A DNA stretch of 64,000 nt from Jacaranda mimosifolia. Lineage: Eukaryota; Streptophyta; Magnoliopsida; Lamiales; Bignoniaceae. The position numbers were made by a program, and so were the translations under genes. Below, piece by piece: positions 45,912-60,274 of the stretch (position 1 is its first letter; each line of letters starts with the position of its first letter). Under the pieces are notes generated by a model. The model did not search any database and was not told the origin of the DNA. It saw only the letters and a list, made by a program, of their open reading frames with translations. The stretch spans positions 27,455,379 through 27,519,378 of the forward strand of contig CM032132.1 in the NCBI GenBank assembly GCA_018894105.1, in the 5' to 3' direction.

Positions 45912-47705
45912 CAACTAATATTTTATAATATCTCAATTCAAATTAGACTACGACAGTGGAAAAATCAGTTCATAGCTACTGTTGAGCTTAAAGTATCAAT
46001 TCACAATTTATAATACTATTTCTTTTTGCACCATTTCTTATATATGACTGCATAACACTTGATAGTCTATACATTTGCTGAATATTCAGCTATATAATAT
46101 GTGTTGCCAATATTTACTAGCCATAAGGAGAGAATTGAAAACACTATCAAATATATATATACAGAACATTTGGTAGTCAAATTTGATCTCAGTATAATTA
46201 CAAATGAAATGACCAATCCCCAATAAAAGTTTTTGCACTTGACATTTCGTAACATTTGTTGTTTATCTTTTTATTGTGACATGGCTTCATTACTTTGGAT
46301 CAATTCATGGTTCTAATTTCTTCATTTGTTTTTGTTTAGCATCCTCTTTTTTTTTTTTTTTTTTTTTTTTAAAGGAGGATCAGCTCCAAACTTATAATTT
46401 GAGTACCCCCTACGTCTTGGAATCCACCCCTATCTGGGGCTAGGATTGGTTCAATCGAGGTTGCTACGTTGCACCAACTAGGATAATAGGTCCACGCAAC
46501 TGAGCCGGACGAATATTTTTGTTAGCTCATCCTTGCTTGTGCTAACGTTAAACTTAATTGGCTTACGGTGGTTAGCATAAAATACAAATATGCAACTACT
46601 TGTGCATTTTTTAACTTTCTATAATCAGTTTCATATTAGGTGCTTTGCTGAATATATGATTCAGGGATAGCACAAGCTAAACTTACCCTTATATCTACTC
46701 CAATAGTTATAAAAGACAGTTAGAATCTTTCATTCTAAGTGAATTCATATTGCCAAATAGAGTTCAAACTCTTTGGTTATTTTCTCTTGTTTACAACTTA
46801 AATAAATTAAAGTACAACCTTAATTTTGATCTGCTCGTTGATTGTCAACATATAAGTCGCAACAATATTAGGCAACCCCTCTATATTTTTCATGTCCAAA
46901 TTGACCTGAAATATAAAATTGGTGAGTTGATTTAAGTCTCTAAATTAATTAAATTAATTTTTGCAAATACAAAATATCTAAAAATTTTATCTTAAATTCA
47001 AGAAATTCATTATCACCTTTATACCAGCCAAATAGAAAGCTTTTGTAACTGAGGCCAGTAATCATCTAAGCTAAAAACAAAATAAAAATTTACTGATCTT
47101 GAATAAACTAACATTCCATTACGAAACTATTAATGAAAAAATATGCTATATTGACATTTGGTACTTCATTTGAGATAATTCAGCATGATGATAAATAATA
47201 AAAATATTCCAAATAAAATTGATCAAGCATGTTTTCCAAAAATTGGGCTATAAAAAACATGCATAAAAATTTACAAAATATTACATTAATTCAATGTTTA
47301 CTATATCAATAAAATAAAAATAAAAATTGTGGGATACACTTATCATCTGAAACTCTCTGCCATAAAATAAAAAGTAATATAACAAATACTCAATTTACAT
47401 GAGCACCAAATTCCAATGTATATGCATTCACAAAACAAATTCATATTATTTTAGCATAATATCAATTGTATTACACAAATAATCATGAAAAATGCAATTA
47501 ACATGCAATGTATAAGTCATTGTAGAGTGATTTATCGAATAACCATCCAATCAAGAACATAGAGCATATTTTCTTATATATATATATATATATATATATA
47601 TTTTCGACAATAAAAAGGCATTTTTCATGCGACCTTCATCGAAAAATATCCCATAACTGTTTTATATTAATTTCCAATAAAATTAATACATAAAAACAAT
47701 AAGAT
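45912..47705. other. Intergenic DNA, no gene seen
   Basis: AT-rich. A long poly-T run at about 46346-46371 is followed by AAAGGAGGATCAGCTCC and a moderately GC-rich 200-base stretch; this may be the 3' end of an antisense retroposon, but I cannot name it. A (TA)n tract lies at 47576-47600. Confidence 0.45.
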
Positions 47706-47710
47706 AAAAG

Positions 47711-50361
47711 TGTTGGAATAGTGCCCTACAAGCTAATTAGATTGGCATATCACTTGTGATACAATCTTGATTGAATGATATTCAATAAATAGCCATCTTC
47801 ATCTTATACTCATATTTACTTCACTGGCATTTGGTTGAAGCCCCTAGATCACACAAGACTATGTGACTTGGTCACGCATTGGCTGGTGATCATGAAACAA
47901 GTCTTACACGATCGTGATCTTAAATCTTCCAAGTTGTAGGATCTTATGAGACAGGGCATCTAAGATCCGGATAGACTAGCACTATCGATGATCCAAGAGT
48001 TGGATATTGCTACATTTCATGAGCAAACCATATGAGATATGGGTGTATGATGAGTGGATGCTTGTTAGAGAACAAGTTCACTAAAGATTTGCCCGAAGAA
48101 TCCACTAGATAGTTGCAGTGGCAAGTTGGTAATGGCAAAATTCTCCAGCTTACGCTAGTACATATAATTAGTCCTTTGACCTGAGGATCCATGATAACCT
48201 TGTGTTTAGGTCCTCGTGCTTTGACTCTTCCTTGACCACTTAGTGGGTCTTTATGGTGGAGGTTGGGCATGAGCTACTTATAAAAGGAGGTTTGTGAGAT
48301 CCAAGATGGGATCTTACTCCTCGTCGTTGTGAAGCATGAGCGCATCTCATATGTATTCTACAATGATCGATTCTAAGGAGTCCTTGCGCAAGGCAGTATG
48401 ACAATTTGGAAAATAAGTTTTCCAAAGATGAGGTCACAAAGTAGAATCGAACATTGAGGATAGAAATATAGTATCGAGACTATCAGGGAGCTGAAAAATA
48501 TCTTGCCTTAAGCCTCTTTCGGGAGATAGGAAATGGAATGATTGTATATGCATGATACGCGTAGAGCTAGAATGGTTCTTCAAAAGTATTCATTTTGGCC
48601 AATTAGTTGGGCTTCATGGGCTTGAGGTTGGACAACGACCATGGAGATTGGGTACTCTTCAATTAATAAGAATAATTAAATTGAGTCATTCGTTTAAAGG
48701 AGTTTAAACTAATGTGAATATTTGATATTCTATAAGTCACAAAGAGTTGTCAACCCATGTCCAATGAATGGTAAAACCTAATGGGTCACACACAAAAGCC
48801 AATTGCAAATTCTACTTGATGAAGGAGAATTTTCTAAGAGTTAGAATAATTCCTTGATTGTTGTTTTTGGAGGTAGGCGGTTATAGTAATTTTTGGCTTG
48901 ATCAATTTAATTGTTAAATAATCCAATTAATTTAAGGAGTTAAATTAAGACCAATTAATTAAGGAGCTAATTATTTGGTGCCACATAACTATCAATTGGT
49001 CAAGTTAATTTAAGGAGCTAAATTAACTATGACTTGCTTAAAGAGTTAAGCAAATTGACTTAAGAGTTAAGTCAAAGGATAATTAATTAAATTAAAGTGT
49101 TTAATTTAATTGAAATGAAAAATTAATTTTGGATGGAAAATTCTAATGAAAAATTCATTTGGTGTGGCATTAGAATTTATTTGGATGACATTTATAAGAT
49201 GAAATGAAGATTCCAAATAAAATTCAAATGCACACAAAATTCAATTCACATGCCAACTTGCAAGGTCTAGTTGGCGCCACCCTTGAGGTGGCATCACACC
49301 ATCCTCCCTTTATATATAGATATAGATGGTGGGAGTGGCTGGCCATTATGTTCCATGTGAATTAAGCAATCTAGATCTAAAAGTTAGATTCTGTCATTTT
49401 CCCTCCAATTCCCAAGTGTTGCCTCATGTGTTGAAGCTTCACTTTTCTTCATCTCCTATCTCCAAATCAAGCCTTCATCCTTGCCCTTCTCCTCATTATT
49501 CTCCATCTAATATTGAGGAGAATTGGATTGTGCATTGGTGTGTGGATCTTTCATTAGAGGCAAGACAATTGGATTGCGTGCTTTTGGAGATCCAGTTTTC
49601 TGGCAGCCAATTGGAGGCAGTTCTTGGAAGCCTTTTCATTTTCTGTTTGAGTTGATTTTTGAACTGTAGATCCATCAAGTTGTTAGTGAGTTCAAGTAAA
49701 ATTTTCAGCTCAAGGAAAATTCATTTGGTCGAGCAAAAGTTGCTGCAATTCTGCTATGCTGCTGGGAGGCAGATTTCAAGGAGTTGCAATCTTCTTCCAA
49801 GTTGCTTTGATTTTGTGAAAATCAAGGTAATCCTCATACCAAATCTGAATCTATGGCATGTTTAGATCCTTGGATTCATATGTAGCCTAGTTATTTTGGC
49901 ATTTTTATGCTTTGATAATTGGATTCTAGTGCTACATGTGACTTCAAAAAGAAATTGCATTTCTTTCATTTTATACCCTATTTTAGACGTATTCTAAATG
50001 ATTTTGAACACCCTTTCATACTTTAATGTGATACAAAAATTATAATAGTAATAAAAAAAGTATTATTTTTTCAGCTAAAAGAAACTGAATTTTGACTAAA
50101 AACTCAATTATGAAGCAAAAACTTCAAAAAATTCATATCCAGATTATTCTAAATTCATTTTTTTTTTTAATGACATACCACTTTGATATTTTTTTATTCA
50201 TTATAAGATGGTATAAAAATCATGCAACAAATAGAAAATCTAGGTTTGGTTTTTTTGGCTTAAAATAGAAATAATGTCATGCTTGAAATTAACTTTTCTT
50301 CCAAACTACTCATTCATTTTTATTTTAACCATGTGATCTACATATGTGAAAAATTCAAGCA
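47711..50361 (+). repeat. Candidate solo LTR starting TGTTGGAATAG
   Basis: Long, gene-free block whose start has the form of a plant LTR. A TATA box (CTTTATATATAG) sits near 49309. Right edge uncertain: CA followed by AAAAG, matching AAAAG before the start, occurs at 50361 and also at 49946. No PBS or polypurine tract is adjacent, which favours a solo LTR. The 109-codon frame at 49326-49655 lies in the transcribed part and shows no known domain. Confidence 0.45.
49307..49316 (+). promoter_or_regulatory. TATA box in candidate LTR
   Basis: CTTTATATATAG about 1.6 kb into the LTR candidate, before the only non-AT-rich stretch. Confidence 0.4.
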
Positions 50362-50639
50362 AAAAGTTTATGCTTTCAACAATCGTAAATTTTATTCTTT
50401 TCCTTTAATAGTTAGGCGAAATGGTCCCTATAAACTTTGATACTGCTTTAGGAATAAAATTGCACGTAGGTGGCCTCATATTATCTTTTATCCAGGAACA
50501 TTTCTCAAATGCTAACTGAGAAAAAATTATTCATAAGCCTTTGAATTTTTATGAACTCCATGTTCCTTGACTTGGCTCCAAAACACTCTCTACCTACCTC
50601 GTGAGATCACTACTAGAGCTTCTACTAACCCATACAGCT
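50362..50639. other. Spacer, nothing recognised
   Basis: No gene, repeat boundary or motif identified. Confidence 0.4.
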
Positions 50640-52400
50640 TAAATCCTTAGCAATAGATGCTGGGCTTATAGTGAAAGCAAATTAGATATGAGATTTAATT
50701 TATTAGGAATCCACAAATTATATTAATAAATTTAATGATAGCATACACAATAGGTAGAAAAAAATGAATCACACAAATTATGTTGTTCGACAAAATTAAC
50801 CTACATTTACTGGAGTATTTTTTCTTTCTCAGAGAGAATTTTACTGGCACCAATAATACTTAAATTTAACACATCCAAACCAAGATAAAAATGTCTTCTT
50901 GTCTAATCACTCTCAAAACTACAAAGAAATACTCATTCTACCTTTTTGTATGACCTCATGTACTCAAAATAATTTTCCTATGAGTATCATGAGTTTTAGC
51001 AGTGTTACCTGAGTAATCAATAAGCACCTTTATTATAAAGAGTTAATTACATGAATACTCCACATAAACTAGAAAACCTAGTAGAAAAAATAAACTCTAA
51101 TCTACAATACAAAAGTAGAAAAGATCAAGTCCTTGGAGACTAAAAGTCAAGTCAAGCTTGATCTTCAAATAATCAAGTTAAATCCTAATAATCTCCATCC
51201 TGAAAGGGTTCCTCATCTAAGTAGTCATTCATGACTCCACCACAAACTAAAATTTCAAATCCTATTTATCTCCAGGCAGACCACAACATGTACCAAATTA
51301 GTAATGTCTTGACACCAACTACTCATTCCTGCCAATGAACCAATGTAGCCCAGTCGGCACAACTATTCAGCATGATTCTTTCACACCTATTTGCACCCTA
51401 GAAGCCAAAAGTACACTCCTTCTAATTATCCCTTCAGGTTACTGGAACAAATTATCATGCTTCTCTCATTTCCTCATGATCTTTTTGCCATGTGTGATTT
51501 TTAGGGCTCTATCTCCAACTTAATATTCACAACTCTCTAAATTCATCTGGTTCAAGGAAATTAGATTTTTTTTGCATCTTTAGGACATAAGCCACACCAC
51601 CTAAAATACGAATTATCCTGAAAAAGATTTTGATTTTCACAGCTCCAATATCCATGAGTCTGTAAGTAGAACTACCAACCAAAGACAAATTGTTGGCCTT
51701 TTCCAATTGAAGTGAACTAAAATTGTCCTTCATGGAGCACATACATTACGCATCTATAATCCAAAATCTAATCATCTCAATAAAAGAATCCATACAAGTA
51801 GAGACTATGAGAGTTTCTGTCATATGTCACTACCAAATGTTGCCATTTTGCCATGACATCTGTATCAAACCTTGTCGTTTCTTTTGGCCTTTGAACTTGA
51901 CATACTATCCTCAAATCCACCATTAGATCTAGTCCTATTACAATTCATTTTTAAGCAACCAATGTAGACTCTTTCTACCTTTTGATTTGCTTTCTCCTAT
52001 ATTTCATGAGATAAAAGTGATGCTATCACATGTTCCAAGTTCAGAGAATTTTTCACATATAATGACATCATCACCAAATTAGCAAAAGAATCTAAAAGCT
52101 AGATAATAAATAAAAAGGTCTTTATCTTCTTCTTCAATCTTCACACCAACTTTCCATAGTTGATCCACCAATCCGTCAAACTAATTCATGTGATTTCTAT
52201 AATTGTTGCCCTCTTGCATGTTTAGCCTATAAACTTTCTGCTTTAGAAGCAACTTCGAAGATAAAGTTTCCTAAGATACATTTAACTTCTCCAACTTTGC
52301 TCACAACCTTAGTGCATAATCTTCATAATAATAATCCACAACATTATTAATAATGTTGTCCACAATACAGTGTTGAATTATGCTGATACAATATGATTCC
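50640..52400 (-). mobile_element. Decayed Copia-type retroelement remnant, antisense
   Basis: Minus-strand translation between about 51742 and 51530 (SLQLEKANNLSLVGSSTYRL, then MDIGAVKIKIFFRIIRIL) follows the pattern after the protease active site of plant Copia polyproteins. About 52330-52060 matches Copia gag (KVYRLNMQEGNN, NQFDGLVDQLWKVGVKIEEE, DLLFI). A purine-rich GGATGGAGATTATTAGG near 51200, read in reverse, could be the polypurine tract, with 50640-51185 as the 3' LTR. Integrase and reverse transcriptase are missing, so the element carries a large internal deletion. Many stops. Confidence 0.55.
51530..52330 (-). pseudogene. Copia gag-protease relic
   Basis: Gag-like segment (about 52330-52060) precedes a protease-adjacent segment (51742-51530) on the minus strand in the correct order. 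No zinc knuckle or DTG motif could be read with confidence. Stops and shifts separate the pieces. Confidence 0.5.
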
Positions 52401-52559
52401 AAATATTTCCCTTATGACATTCATCGGCTTTTCCTCCGTTCCCTTTAACACCATTGTTAAACTTTATTGCATTATGAGTTTTTTCATCTTTCTTTGCCAA
52501 AAAATTTATTTTTAAACCCAGAGTGTTTGTAAATTCTTAGATTGACCCGATTCATACTT

Positions 52560-55454
52560 AGTAGTACATTCACAATCAGTAAGAATTTCTCTCTTCCAAT
52601 AGTCTTTATTTCCTTAAAACAATCAGCATTCCAATAGTCAATCCTATGGCTTAAGTTTCCCCAAGGTATATGAGATCATTCTCATATAACCAAATTTTCT
52701 TTATTCATCAAGTTTACTTGACAATCTAATTTTCTCATCATTCCTTAATTCATACCCCTATATTTCACTTATCTAATCCTTTCAGTGATTTAGGGGTACA
52801 ATTCTAAAAATTCCTCGAGGCTATCCTTAGTATGGTTTCTATCGTATTCCCAAAATTACTAGCCTTAGTTGTGTATCCGTAGGGTTATAAGGTTCTTTGT
52901 TTCACTATAATGAGTTTTGTGCCTCAAGTCTTTCTATCTTCGGATCTACTAGCAGGATGGGGAAATGAAGTCTAACGTCACCTTTGGTTCATCCCATGGA
53001 ATATTGCAAATTAAAGCACCTTTGTTGTGGTCTTTGAGCGTTTTAGTTTCGTTGACTGATAATCATCCAGTACGACTTAGTTGACAGAGGATCACATTGA
53101 CGTTTGTGGATGTTCTGGCGATGTCGTACCTATCATATCGCGATTCTTGGCCTTGGAGAGCAAGCTTGGGTTCGATTAACCCATAGCGTGTGTCTTAAAT
53201 ATTAATAATATCGGAATGGCTACTTTCTTTTAGAAAATATGATATCCAAATATAGACCAATTTAAAACTCAGATCGGAATACACGATATAGGGGATACAA
53301 TTCTATTTATTTTAAATGGTTCACACGCAACACTATCATTGTACATATAGATTGGTACTTGTAGTTCTTGGAAATACCTAGTCTGTCTAGCGACTCGATT
53401 GACATTTAATAATTCAGGATAGGTAGAACTTGTTAAATCTTGCATGTCGTTATTTTAATCAAATGCTCATCATATCCCACTTACTGAGCTAAATTAGTCA
53501 CTTGTATGCATGTGCGCGCCTTGACCATTTCTCTAATTGGCATGCCTAATTAGTTTTCAGTTCCCTTATCAATGCTAGGGTGCACGTTCCCATTTCAAAT
53601 ATAGGTCATATTCTCATCTATACATTCTATATCATTAAATTTTGGAATTGCATCCCATTGTGTCGCCGACTCTATTCCTTTATATTTTTCCCACTTTCAT
53701 TTGGATGATTTCTCGTAACTACATTGTGGTCGACCATCATTCCCTAACAACTATATCATTTAAGTCACACCATACGAATTCATCAAATATAATCCTATCC
53801 ATGTACCCTTTTAAATCATCAAATGCAATTCTATTCAAGTGAATCCTTAGCTTATAAATATCTAAAATCCCACAAAACATGTCTAAATGTGAAATGTTTC
53901 TCCAAATTTCACCTTTTCAAAATTCAAGGAATCACGTGCTTGACATCCCCATATTATTGGATCATACACTAGTCGTCCTAGAATGTATCTTTTGTCATTG
54001 ATTATTTTCTTAATTTCCATAACCTATAGTCTCAAATTCTATCAGTAAGTCTAGGGTATGATTTCCATTTCCTATTTCCCAAAATATTAGTTCTTTTATT
54101 GTTGTCAATCTGTTTGACATCCTCAAGCTTCATTAGAGAATCATATCTTATCAAGTACTAATTTTCGTCTCATATCAACGTTGTCAACAATCATTCAAAT
54201 CATCTCCACTATTGTCGTAATTACCTTTCCTAGCATAGCTATGCCAACCAAATTTCAACCACATTCAGACACCAATTACTATTCACTTCAAGATAATTCA
54301 TTCACTTACCAAGTACATATTTTCCTAGAACAGTCCTTTACACGTCAGATGCAACTACCTCAAATATTGCTCGAACAATATTGATTTCCAAAGTGATTCT
54401 TACTCAACAAAAGTGATTCTTCACAAAATGGTCATTTTGTTAGAGCCACAACTGTATATGCATGCCAAGCGCTATTATTCCTAAATGCAATTTCAACTAC
54501 CAGATTCATCCCTAAAAATGATCCTTTTCCATCGTGTTATCCCTAGTCAACATAAACATTCCATTTAAATCTTAATCTTACACATAAGTCAGTCATTATG
54601 TATTCCTAAGGACCGTTTACTTCCCAAATGTACTCCTCTCCACATTAATCCTCTCTCTTGTGTGTCTATACGGTCTAATTCTTATCCATAAGCAAGTGGC
54701 AGAAATTTGTTCGTCTAATCACCTTCTGGCCACTACATATCTTTTCAAAAAGATCCATACTCGACACATAAAACTTCCACAAAGTTTGCTCGCGCAACAT
54801 GGATCTCCAGAGTAATCCTTTACATATTGAGTACAAGTTTTCCCAATTAGTCATCTGCTCATCAGATTCTTCCTTAGCTGAAACTACTCATATGATGCTA
54901 TAATTCCATAGAACATCGTTCTTTCCAATAACCATACTTTTATATACCTAATATACCAGAAGTAAGAGGTTATATACTCGTTGGCCATTCCAATCATAAC
55001 CTTTTACTTCCTTAATGTCGAGCCTTATCCTAAAAGATTCATATCCCATTCAATTCCACAATCAAACCTCATATTTCTTGCCTAAAATTTTCACATCCAA
55101 GAATCATATCTTGGCATAACTCAAGTATTCTTTATCTCAAGTATGCATATCTAACATGTTTCCATGATCAAGCTTATTCCCTACAATCCGAGAATCATAT
55201 TCTAGGATCAGATCCTACAATAACTCAACTTTTACATATCCCATGTGTTTACATCCTAGATGATCCCCCAATTCAAGTTTAATCTTTAGTATCCTAAAAT
55301 TTCACATCCAAAAAATCATAATCCTAATGTAACTCAGATAATCTTTAGCTCGTTCCTATCTTAAGCAATTCCAACATCAAACTTAACATCTACTATCCAC
55401 AAATTTCATATCCAAGGATCATGTCCTAGAGTAGCTCAGGCTTTCCAAACCTAA
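52560..55454 (-). mobile_element. Second LARD-like element, interior (non-coding)
   Basis: Runs up to a PBS at 55455-55466. Sequence near 52640-52700 resembles 3440-3490 of the first element. CCTAGA/ATCATATCC repeat-like phrases fill 54900-55440. No coding motif was found on either strand. The 3' LTR and polypurine tract on the left are missing, apparently replaced by the Copia relic. Confidence 0.5.
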
Positions 55455-55466
55455 GCTCTGATACCA
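55455..55466 (-). other. Primer-binding site of second LARD-like element
   Basis: Minus strand TGGTATCAGAGC is a perfect match to the plant initiator-tRNA-Met site, 4 bases from the LTR edge at 55471. Confidence 0.85.
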
Positions 55467-55470
55467 CCTT

Positions 55471-58358
55471 TGTAGTGCCCCAGTCGGGATGACCCCTAAG
55501 CAGAGGTGCCACCAATTCAAGCTTGAAATATAAATCAAATAATAACTGGGGAATCAAAAATTTAACCAACTCAAGGGGAAAACAACTTGCACTAACCCAA
55601 AAGGTCACTTCATTGAGCGAAATATGTACCACCAAGTATCTTAGGTTTCATACAAATATCCTCATAGCATATCTTAGATAGCTGTCTCGTTAGGTAGAGA
55701 TTATATGTACAATCATAACAACTAATCTATTACAAAATGACTTCCAACCAAAGCGTAAGCCTCTGCTTTTCACTTGGACCTGTCTAGGAAAAGAATAAAG
55801 AATAGCAAAGAGGGTGAGTCTTAAGGACTCAGTGAGGGAAATACATAACAGAAGATAGAAGAAAAATGTTGAATTTCAACAGCAATAAACAAGGTCATTG
55901 ATAATAAATTAGAAAATCAGTTCATGATTGATCGAAATTAGATTTAGACTCATAAAAACATGAAACATATAAACATTTAGCTGACATGTTGGCATCCTTC
56001 TTTATTGCTCCTTGGTGAACACAAGATAACTTTACAATAGCATATAACCTAAACATGAAAAATTTCTCTTTATCTCTCCATTTGCTCGAGCACACAGCTC
56101 GGTGTGTAACAACTTATTTTTATGGCATGGTCGATGGCATGCCCGACCTTGCCACTCACAGTCGTTACCTCCAGCTACTTGTAAGTTAGGATCACATGTG
56201 GGTACTAGCTGGGAGATCTGTCACCATCGATTCGTTTCGCCCGGCTGTCTTTTCGGACCCAGCCTCGGGCCCAACTTCCCGTGGCATCCCTCCGGTTTGA
56301 ACTTCCCAAGGGCTTCCTCGTAGGTTAAATGATATAATGCCAACAGATATCAATTCAACTTTTAAAGTAATAACATGAACATTTCATAACTTTACAAGAT
56401 TTGCAATTTACAAGGCATAATATTTTCCAATAACGGTGGCAAGGCCTATTCCAATAAGCAAGGTATATGAACAAATTAAGATAACTTCAGACACAAATAG
56501 GTCTACCAAACTATTTCAAATATTACTTTCATAGATATCAAGAACATGGGGTTAGCCGGCAAGGCTAGGGTATAAGGGATAGAAACAAGCAATAACCCTC
56601 ATAGTGTGTACACATTAGAAACAGATAACAATCAAGATTTCAAATAATATACGGATTTTCAACAAGCACGATACAGAAATGAAAACCCTCATAGGGGTTT
56701 ATCACAACAATAAGTAGGTAAGAGAAAGATGCCAAATTGGCATACCCTCACCTCAAAAGCCTTAGAAATGCGGCTACAGTCTATTGGTTTGTAGTTTCCT
56801 GCACCTCATCACCTAACCAAAAGAATAATTTACTTATCAACCCACATTAGCCTGAATAACCTTCAATAAATAAAATCCTACTATTAACTGTCTAAAATCA
56901 ATAACTACCCAATTAATTTGGTATAAAAATTCATCTGGAATTATCATTAAGAAATATTTTTAATAATGCCGCTAATTTATTATCAGTTACAAGGTTCTTA
57001 GCGATACGAGCAATATGTATAATCAATTTCCTAATTACCTAATTAACCTCATATCATTATCCCAAATCAAAGTAATAGCCTAATTATCTTAATTCACCCA
57101 AAATTATCATATAATAATACAAATCTGGGCCCACTAAGTTCATATAATAGTCCATGCATATGTCATATTTGGTCAAAAATCATAGTCTTTGGCCAAATCA
57201 ACTTAAACTTAGCCCTCATTCATTTTAACATATGTATTCAAAATATTCAAGTCTTGCTCCCGCCTCATAATTTCAACTTCTCAACTGCTTCAGTTAACTC
57301 AATCGATAAATATTAATATTTTATTATCAAATTTGAGTCCATGCATCACTTATCACTGAAGTCTTATATCTTTGTTTCACTTAATAGTCAAACTTTCGTC
57401 CAATTGACATGAATTACATCAGAAATCAACCTAACAATTTACTCAAATTAAATTAGGAATCAACTTATTTGATTAATCAGTATTTTACCCAATCGATCGA
57501 ACTCGAGGCTGAATCATCGCACGATACCAGCCTGTATGTACTCTGATCATCGTCACGATGAGATTGGTGGTCGACCACCAACCGTGCCGCCTTGCACCGT
57601 TGCAGGGATTGGGTTGCTATACCACCAAGTTGTGCGCTTTGCTACGCTCTAACAAACCCCCAAACCAAATTTTGAATCAGACGTCAATTTACCAAAAAAT
57701 CACCAGCTCGCCACCAATGCCGCTGTCCTATTTTTCTCCAATTCCACCATTGTCGATGGTCGATTCTGGAATTTGAAGCTACCATGTTGTTCCTTGAGCT
57801 GGACCCGTTAAAACCCACCTCTTGGTCATCACAAAAGCCATAAGAATAGTGGACCCTCCATGCTCCGCCATGGCAGCTACTTCGAGCTCAATTTTCAGCT
57901 ACCTCGCTGGTTAGTTTTGGGTGAAATTGGTATGGTTGTGTTCTTTGTTCAGAGAAGAAGAGATTGATACCCCTAGGTTTGGTCGCCGGTGAGAGAGAAA
58001 TGGTGAAGGGTAGGCGGGTGAAATGAAGAATAAAGGAGAAAATGTTATTTTTATAAAATTCAACTTTTGTTAATTAGAGATTAACCCCCCTACTTTTGTT
58101 CTCTTTCCAATTAGGCCCCTTAGGAATTTTAGTGCCTTGTTTTAACCCCTAAGACTTGTTAGTGCCTCTCTTTGACCCCTTTGACCCAAAATAATTGTAT
58201 TTAGGTCCCCGAAACTTTAAATGATGGTGCAATTGGGTATTTTCTATTTATATTTTAACTCCTAAAACTTTGAGAATTAATTAAATTTTAATGAAACTTA
58301 TATAAATAAATTTTAAATAAACTTTTACTAATAATATGATTTTTCCAGGGATGTTACA
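55471..58358 (-). repeat. 5' LTR of second LARD-like element (2.9 kb)
   Basis: Plus-strand edges TGTAGTGCCCC and CAGGGATGTTACA correspond to the edges at 18601 and 21663. The overall order of features matches the first LTR, including an AGGCCCCTTAGGAATTTTAG-type block near the end. No genes; a 73-codon frame at 56102-56323 is GC-richer LTR sequence without a domain. Confidence 0.75.
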
Positions 58359-59436
58359 TAAATAGTTACTTGTGGGATTCAATCTGAGATTTTCATAAGC
58401 AACGAGACTAAAATTGAATGAGGCCTAGGGTATGGACCAAAAGTACAATTTTTCGATCATATAACATAAAGCTTTAAAATTTAAGCTATACTATTCTGTT
58501 TCAATTTCAAAAACATATCTTAAATAAAATAGTATGAAAGTTGACATATACATTATTGATAAACATGCATTCTACACATAGACGCATGCGAGCACCTGTA
58601 CACACACATACGTATATAGATATATGTATGTATTTTAAGATAAAATTAAAGAAACCCTTGAAGTTCGGTACAAATATATATTCATTAGGACGATCCGATA
58701 AATCAAGTTTAGTCAACAAGTTTGTGTAGTAAATATATTTATAAATGTAACAAATAAATCTAATAACTCTAGAGAATGAAAATAAAAGCCAAAGACAACA
58801 ATAGACTAAATTTGTTATGATAATTATGACTCAATAAATCAACAAATATAATTATTGGAAGATAATATTCTCAGTTTCAACCTATAATAAAATTTTGAAA
58901 AAATATATTTAAAAAGTTATGTATATGAAATTCAAAATTTACATGAAAATCAATTGTTTATATTTGTTAGAGGAAAATGCACTCTCCTAACACATGCATA
59001 TATTATCAAAAATATTAGTATAAAAATTATAACAAATTTGTTCCATTTGTTAAATTATAACATCTGAGCCAATGACATTTGGTCCCATAAAGAATACCTT
59101 TATAGTATATTAGGAAAAATTGTAGTTTTGGTTCCATAACTTAGGGTTATTTTCAATTGAGTCCCATTCATTTTGAAATTATCACATTGAATCCCATAAT
59201 TTAATTTTCACATTTGGTCTCACCTCCCCCCTTCCATTAAATAATTAACGAAAAATGCACGTGCAGAGCATGTGCACCATCAACAGTTGGGTTTTGGAGG
59301 AAAATTGGCCTGGTACTATTCACAATTCATTTTGGAGGGAAAATCAACCATAAAAGAAAAAAAATGAGGAAGAGGGAAAATTATTTTAAATTATTTTAAT
59401 AATTTTTATAAGTATTAATTTAAGATATTCTAAATT
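58359..59436. other. Intergenic DNA, no gene seen
   Basis: About 59110-59340 has the wording of a decayed LTR fragment (TTTGGTTCCATAACTTAGGG, TTGAGTCCCATTCATTTTG), but edges cannot be set. The rest is AT-rich. Confidence 0.4.
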
Positions 59437-60272
59437 ACATGAAATAAATATCCAATTTTTTAATTATTATAAATTAAATAATTTATTTTTATTGTGTAAA
59501 AATTTTCAGAAGTTTTTTTGAAAACTAAATGTTCAAAAATTTTCAAAAAAATAAATTAAATATTTCTTTTCCAAAGCATGATAAAAATTATAATTTATAT
59601 TTCATATTTTTTCTTGTTTGGAAATTTATTTAGTTATTAACTTGCTACAATTTTTGTTATTTTTAAAAATTAGTTAATTTGGAAATGTTTTTAAAATTTA
59701 AACTATATTTTTAATTTAAGTATATTTTAATTATATTTAAAGTTTGGAATGATTATTTTAATGTTAAAATTTAAATTAAAAAATTATTTTTAATTTCAAT
59801 ATTTCTAAATATAATTTAAAATAAATAGAATTTAAAATATAAGTTTGATTTAGAAAAAAATTGTTTAATAAAATATAATTTAAAATTATATTTAAATATT
59901 AATTTGGAAACAAGCATGGAAAATTTTAAATTTTAAATTTCCAAATAGTTAATTTTTTCTTATTACAATGAAAACTTTAAAAATAACTAAAAATCATAAA
60001 TTTAAATATTAATTTATAATGAAAAATTCTAAATTCTAAATTTTAAAATTTATTCTCAAATTAAATTAGAAATAACAAAAAATTTAATAAGATAATAATA
60101 AAATAAATTTCCAAACAAGAAAAATTAATAAATATAAATCACAAGTTTTCTCATGTTTGGAAAATAATTATGTAATTTAGTTTTTTTTAAATACATTTGA
60201 ATATTTGAATTTTTTTACACAATAAATTCTTTAATGTATAATGTTTAAAAAAATTGAATATTTATTTCATGT
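59437..60272. repeat. AT-rich palindrome, arms about 415 bp
   Basis: Left arm starts ACATGAAATAAATATCCAATTTTTT; the right arm ends with its reverse complement at 60272. Matching internal blocks include TTATTGTGTAAAAA and TTTTTCTTGTTTGGAAATTTATTT. No coding capacity. It abuts the LTR-like fragment starting at 60275. Confidence 0.7.
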
Positions 60273-60274
60273 GA

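Noticed and set aside
46340..46560. LINE or SINE 3' end (poly-T then GC-richer segment)
   Set aside because: No target duplication, A/B box or reverse transcriptase motif could be found; left as unexplained.
49326..49655. 109-codon open frame with Ser/Pro/His-rich start
   Set aside because: Falls just after a TATA box inside a candidate LTR; no family recognised and no exon context, so it is more likely LTR leader than a gene.
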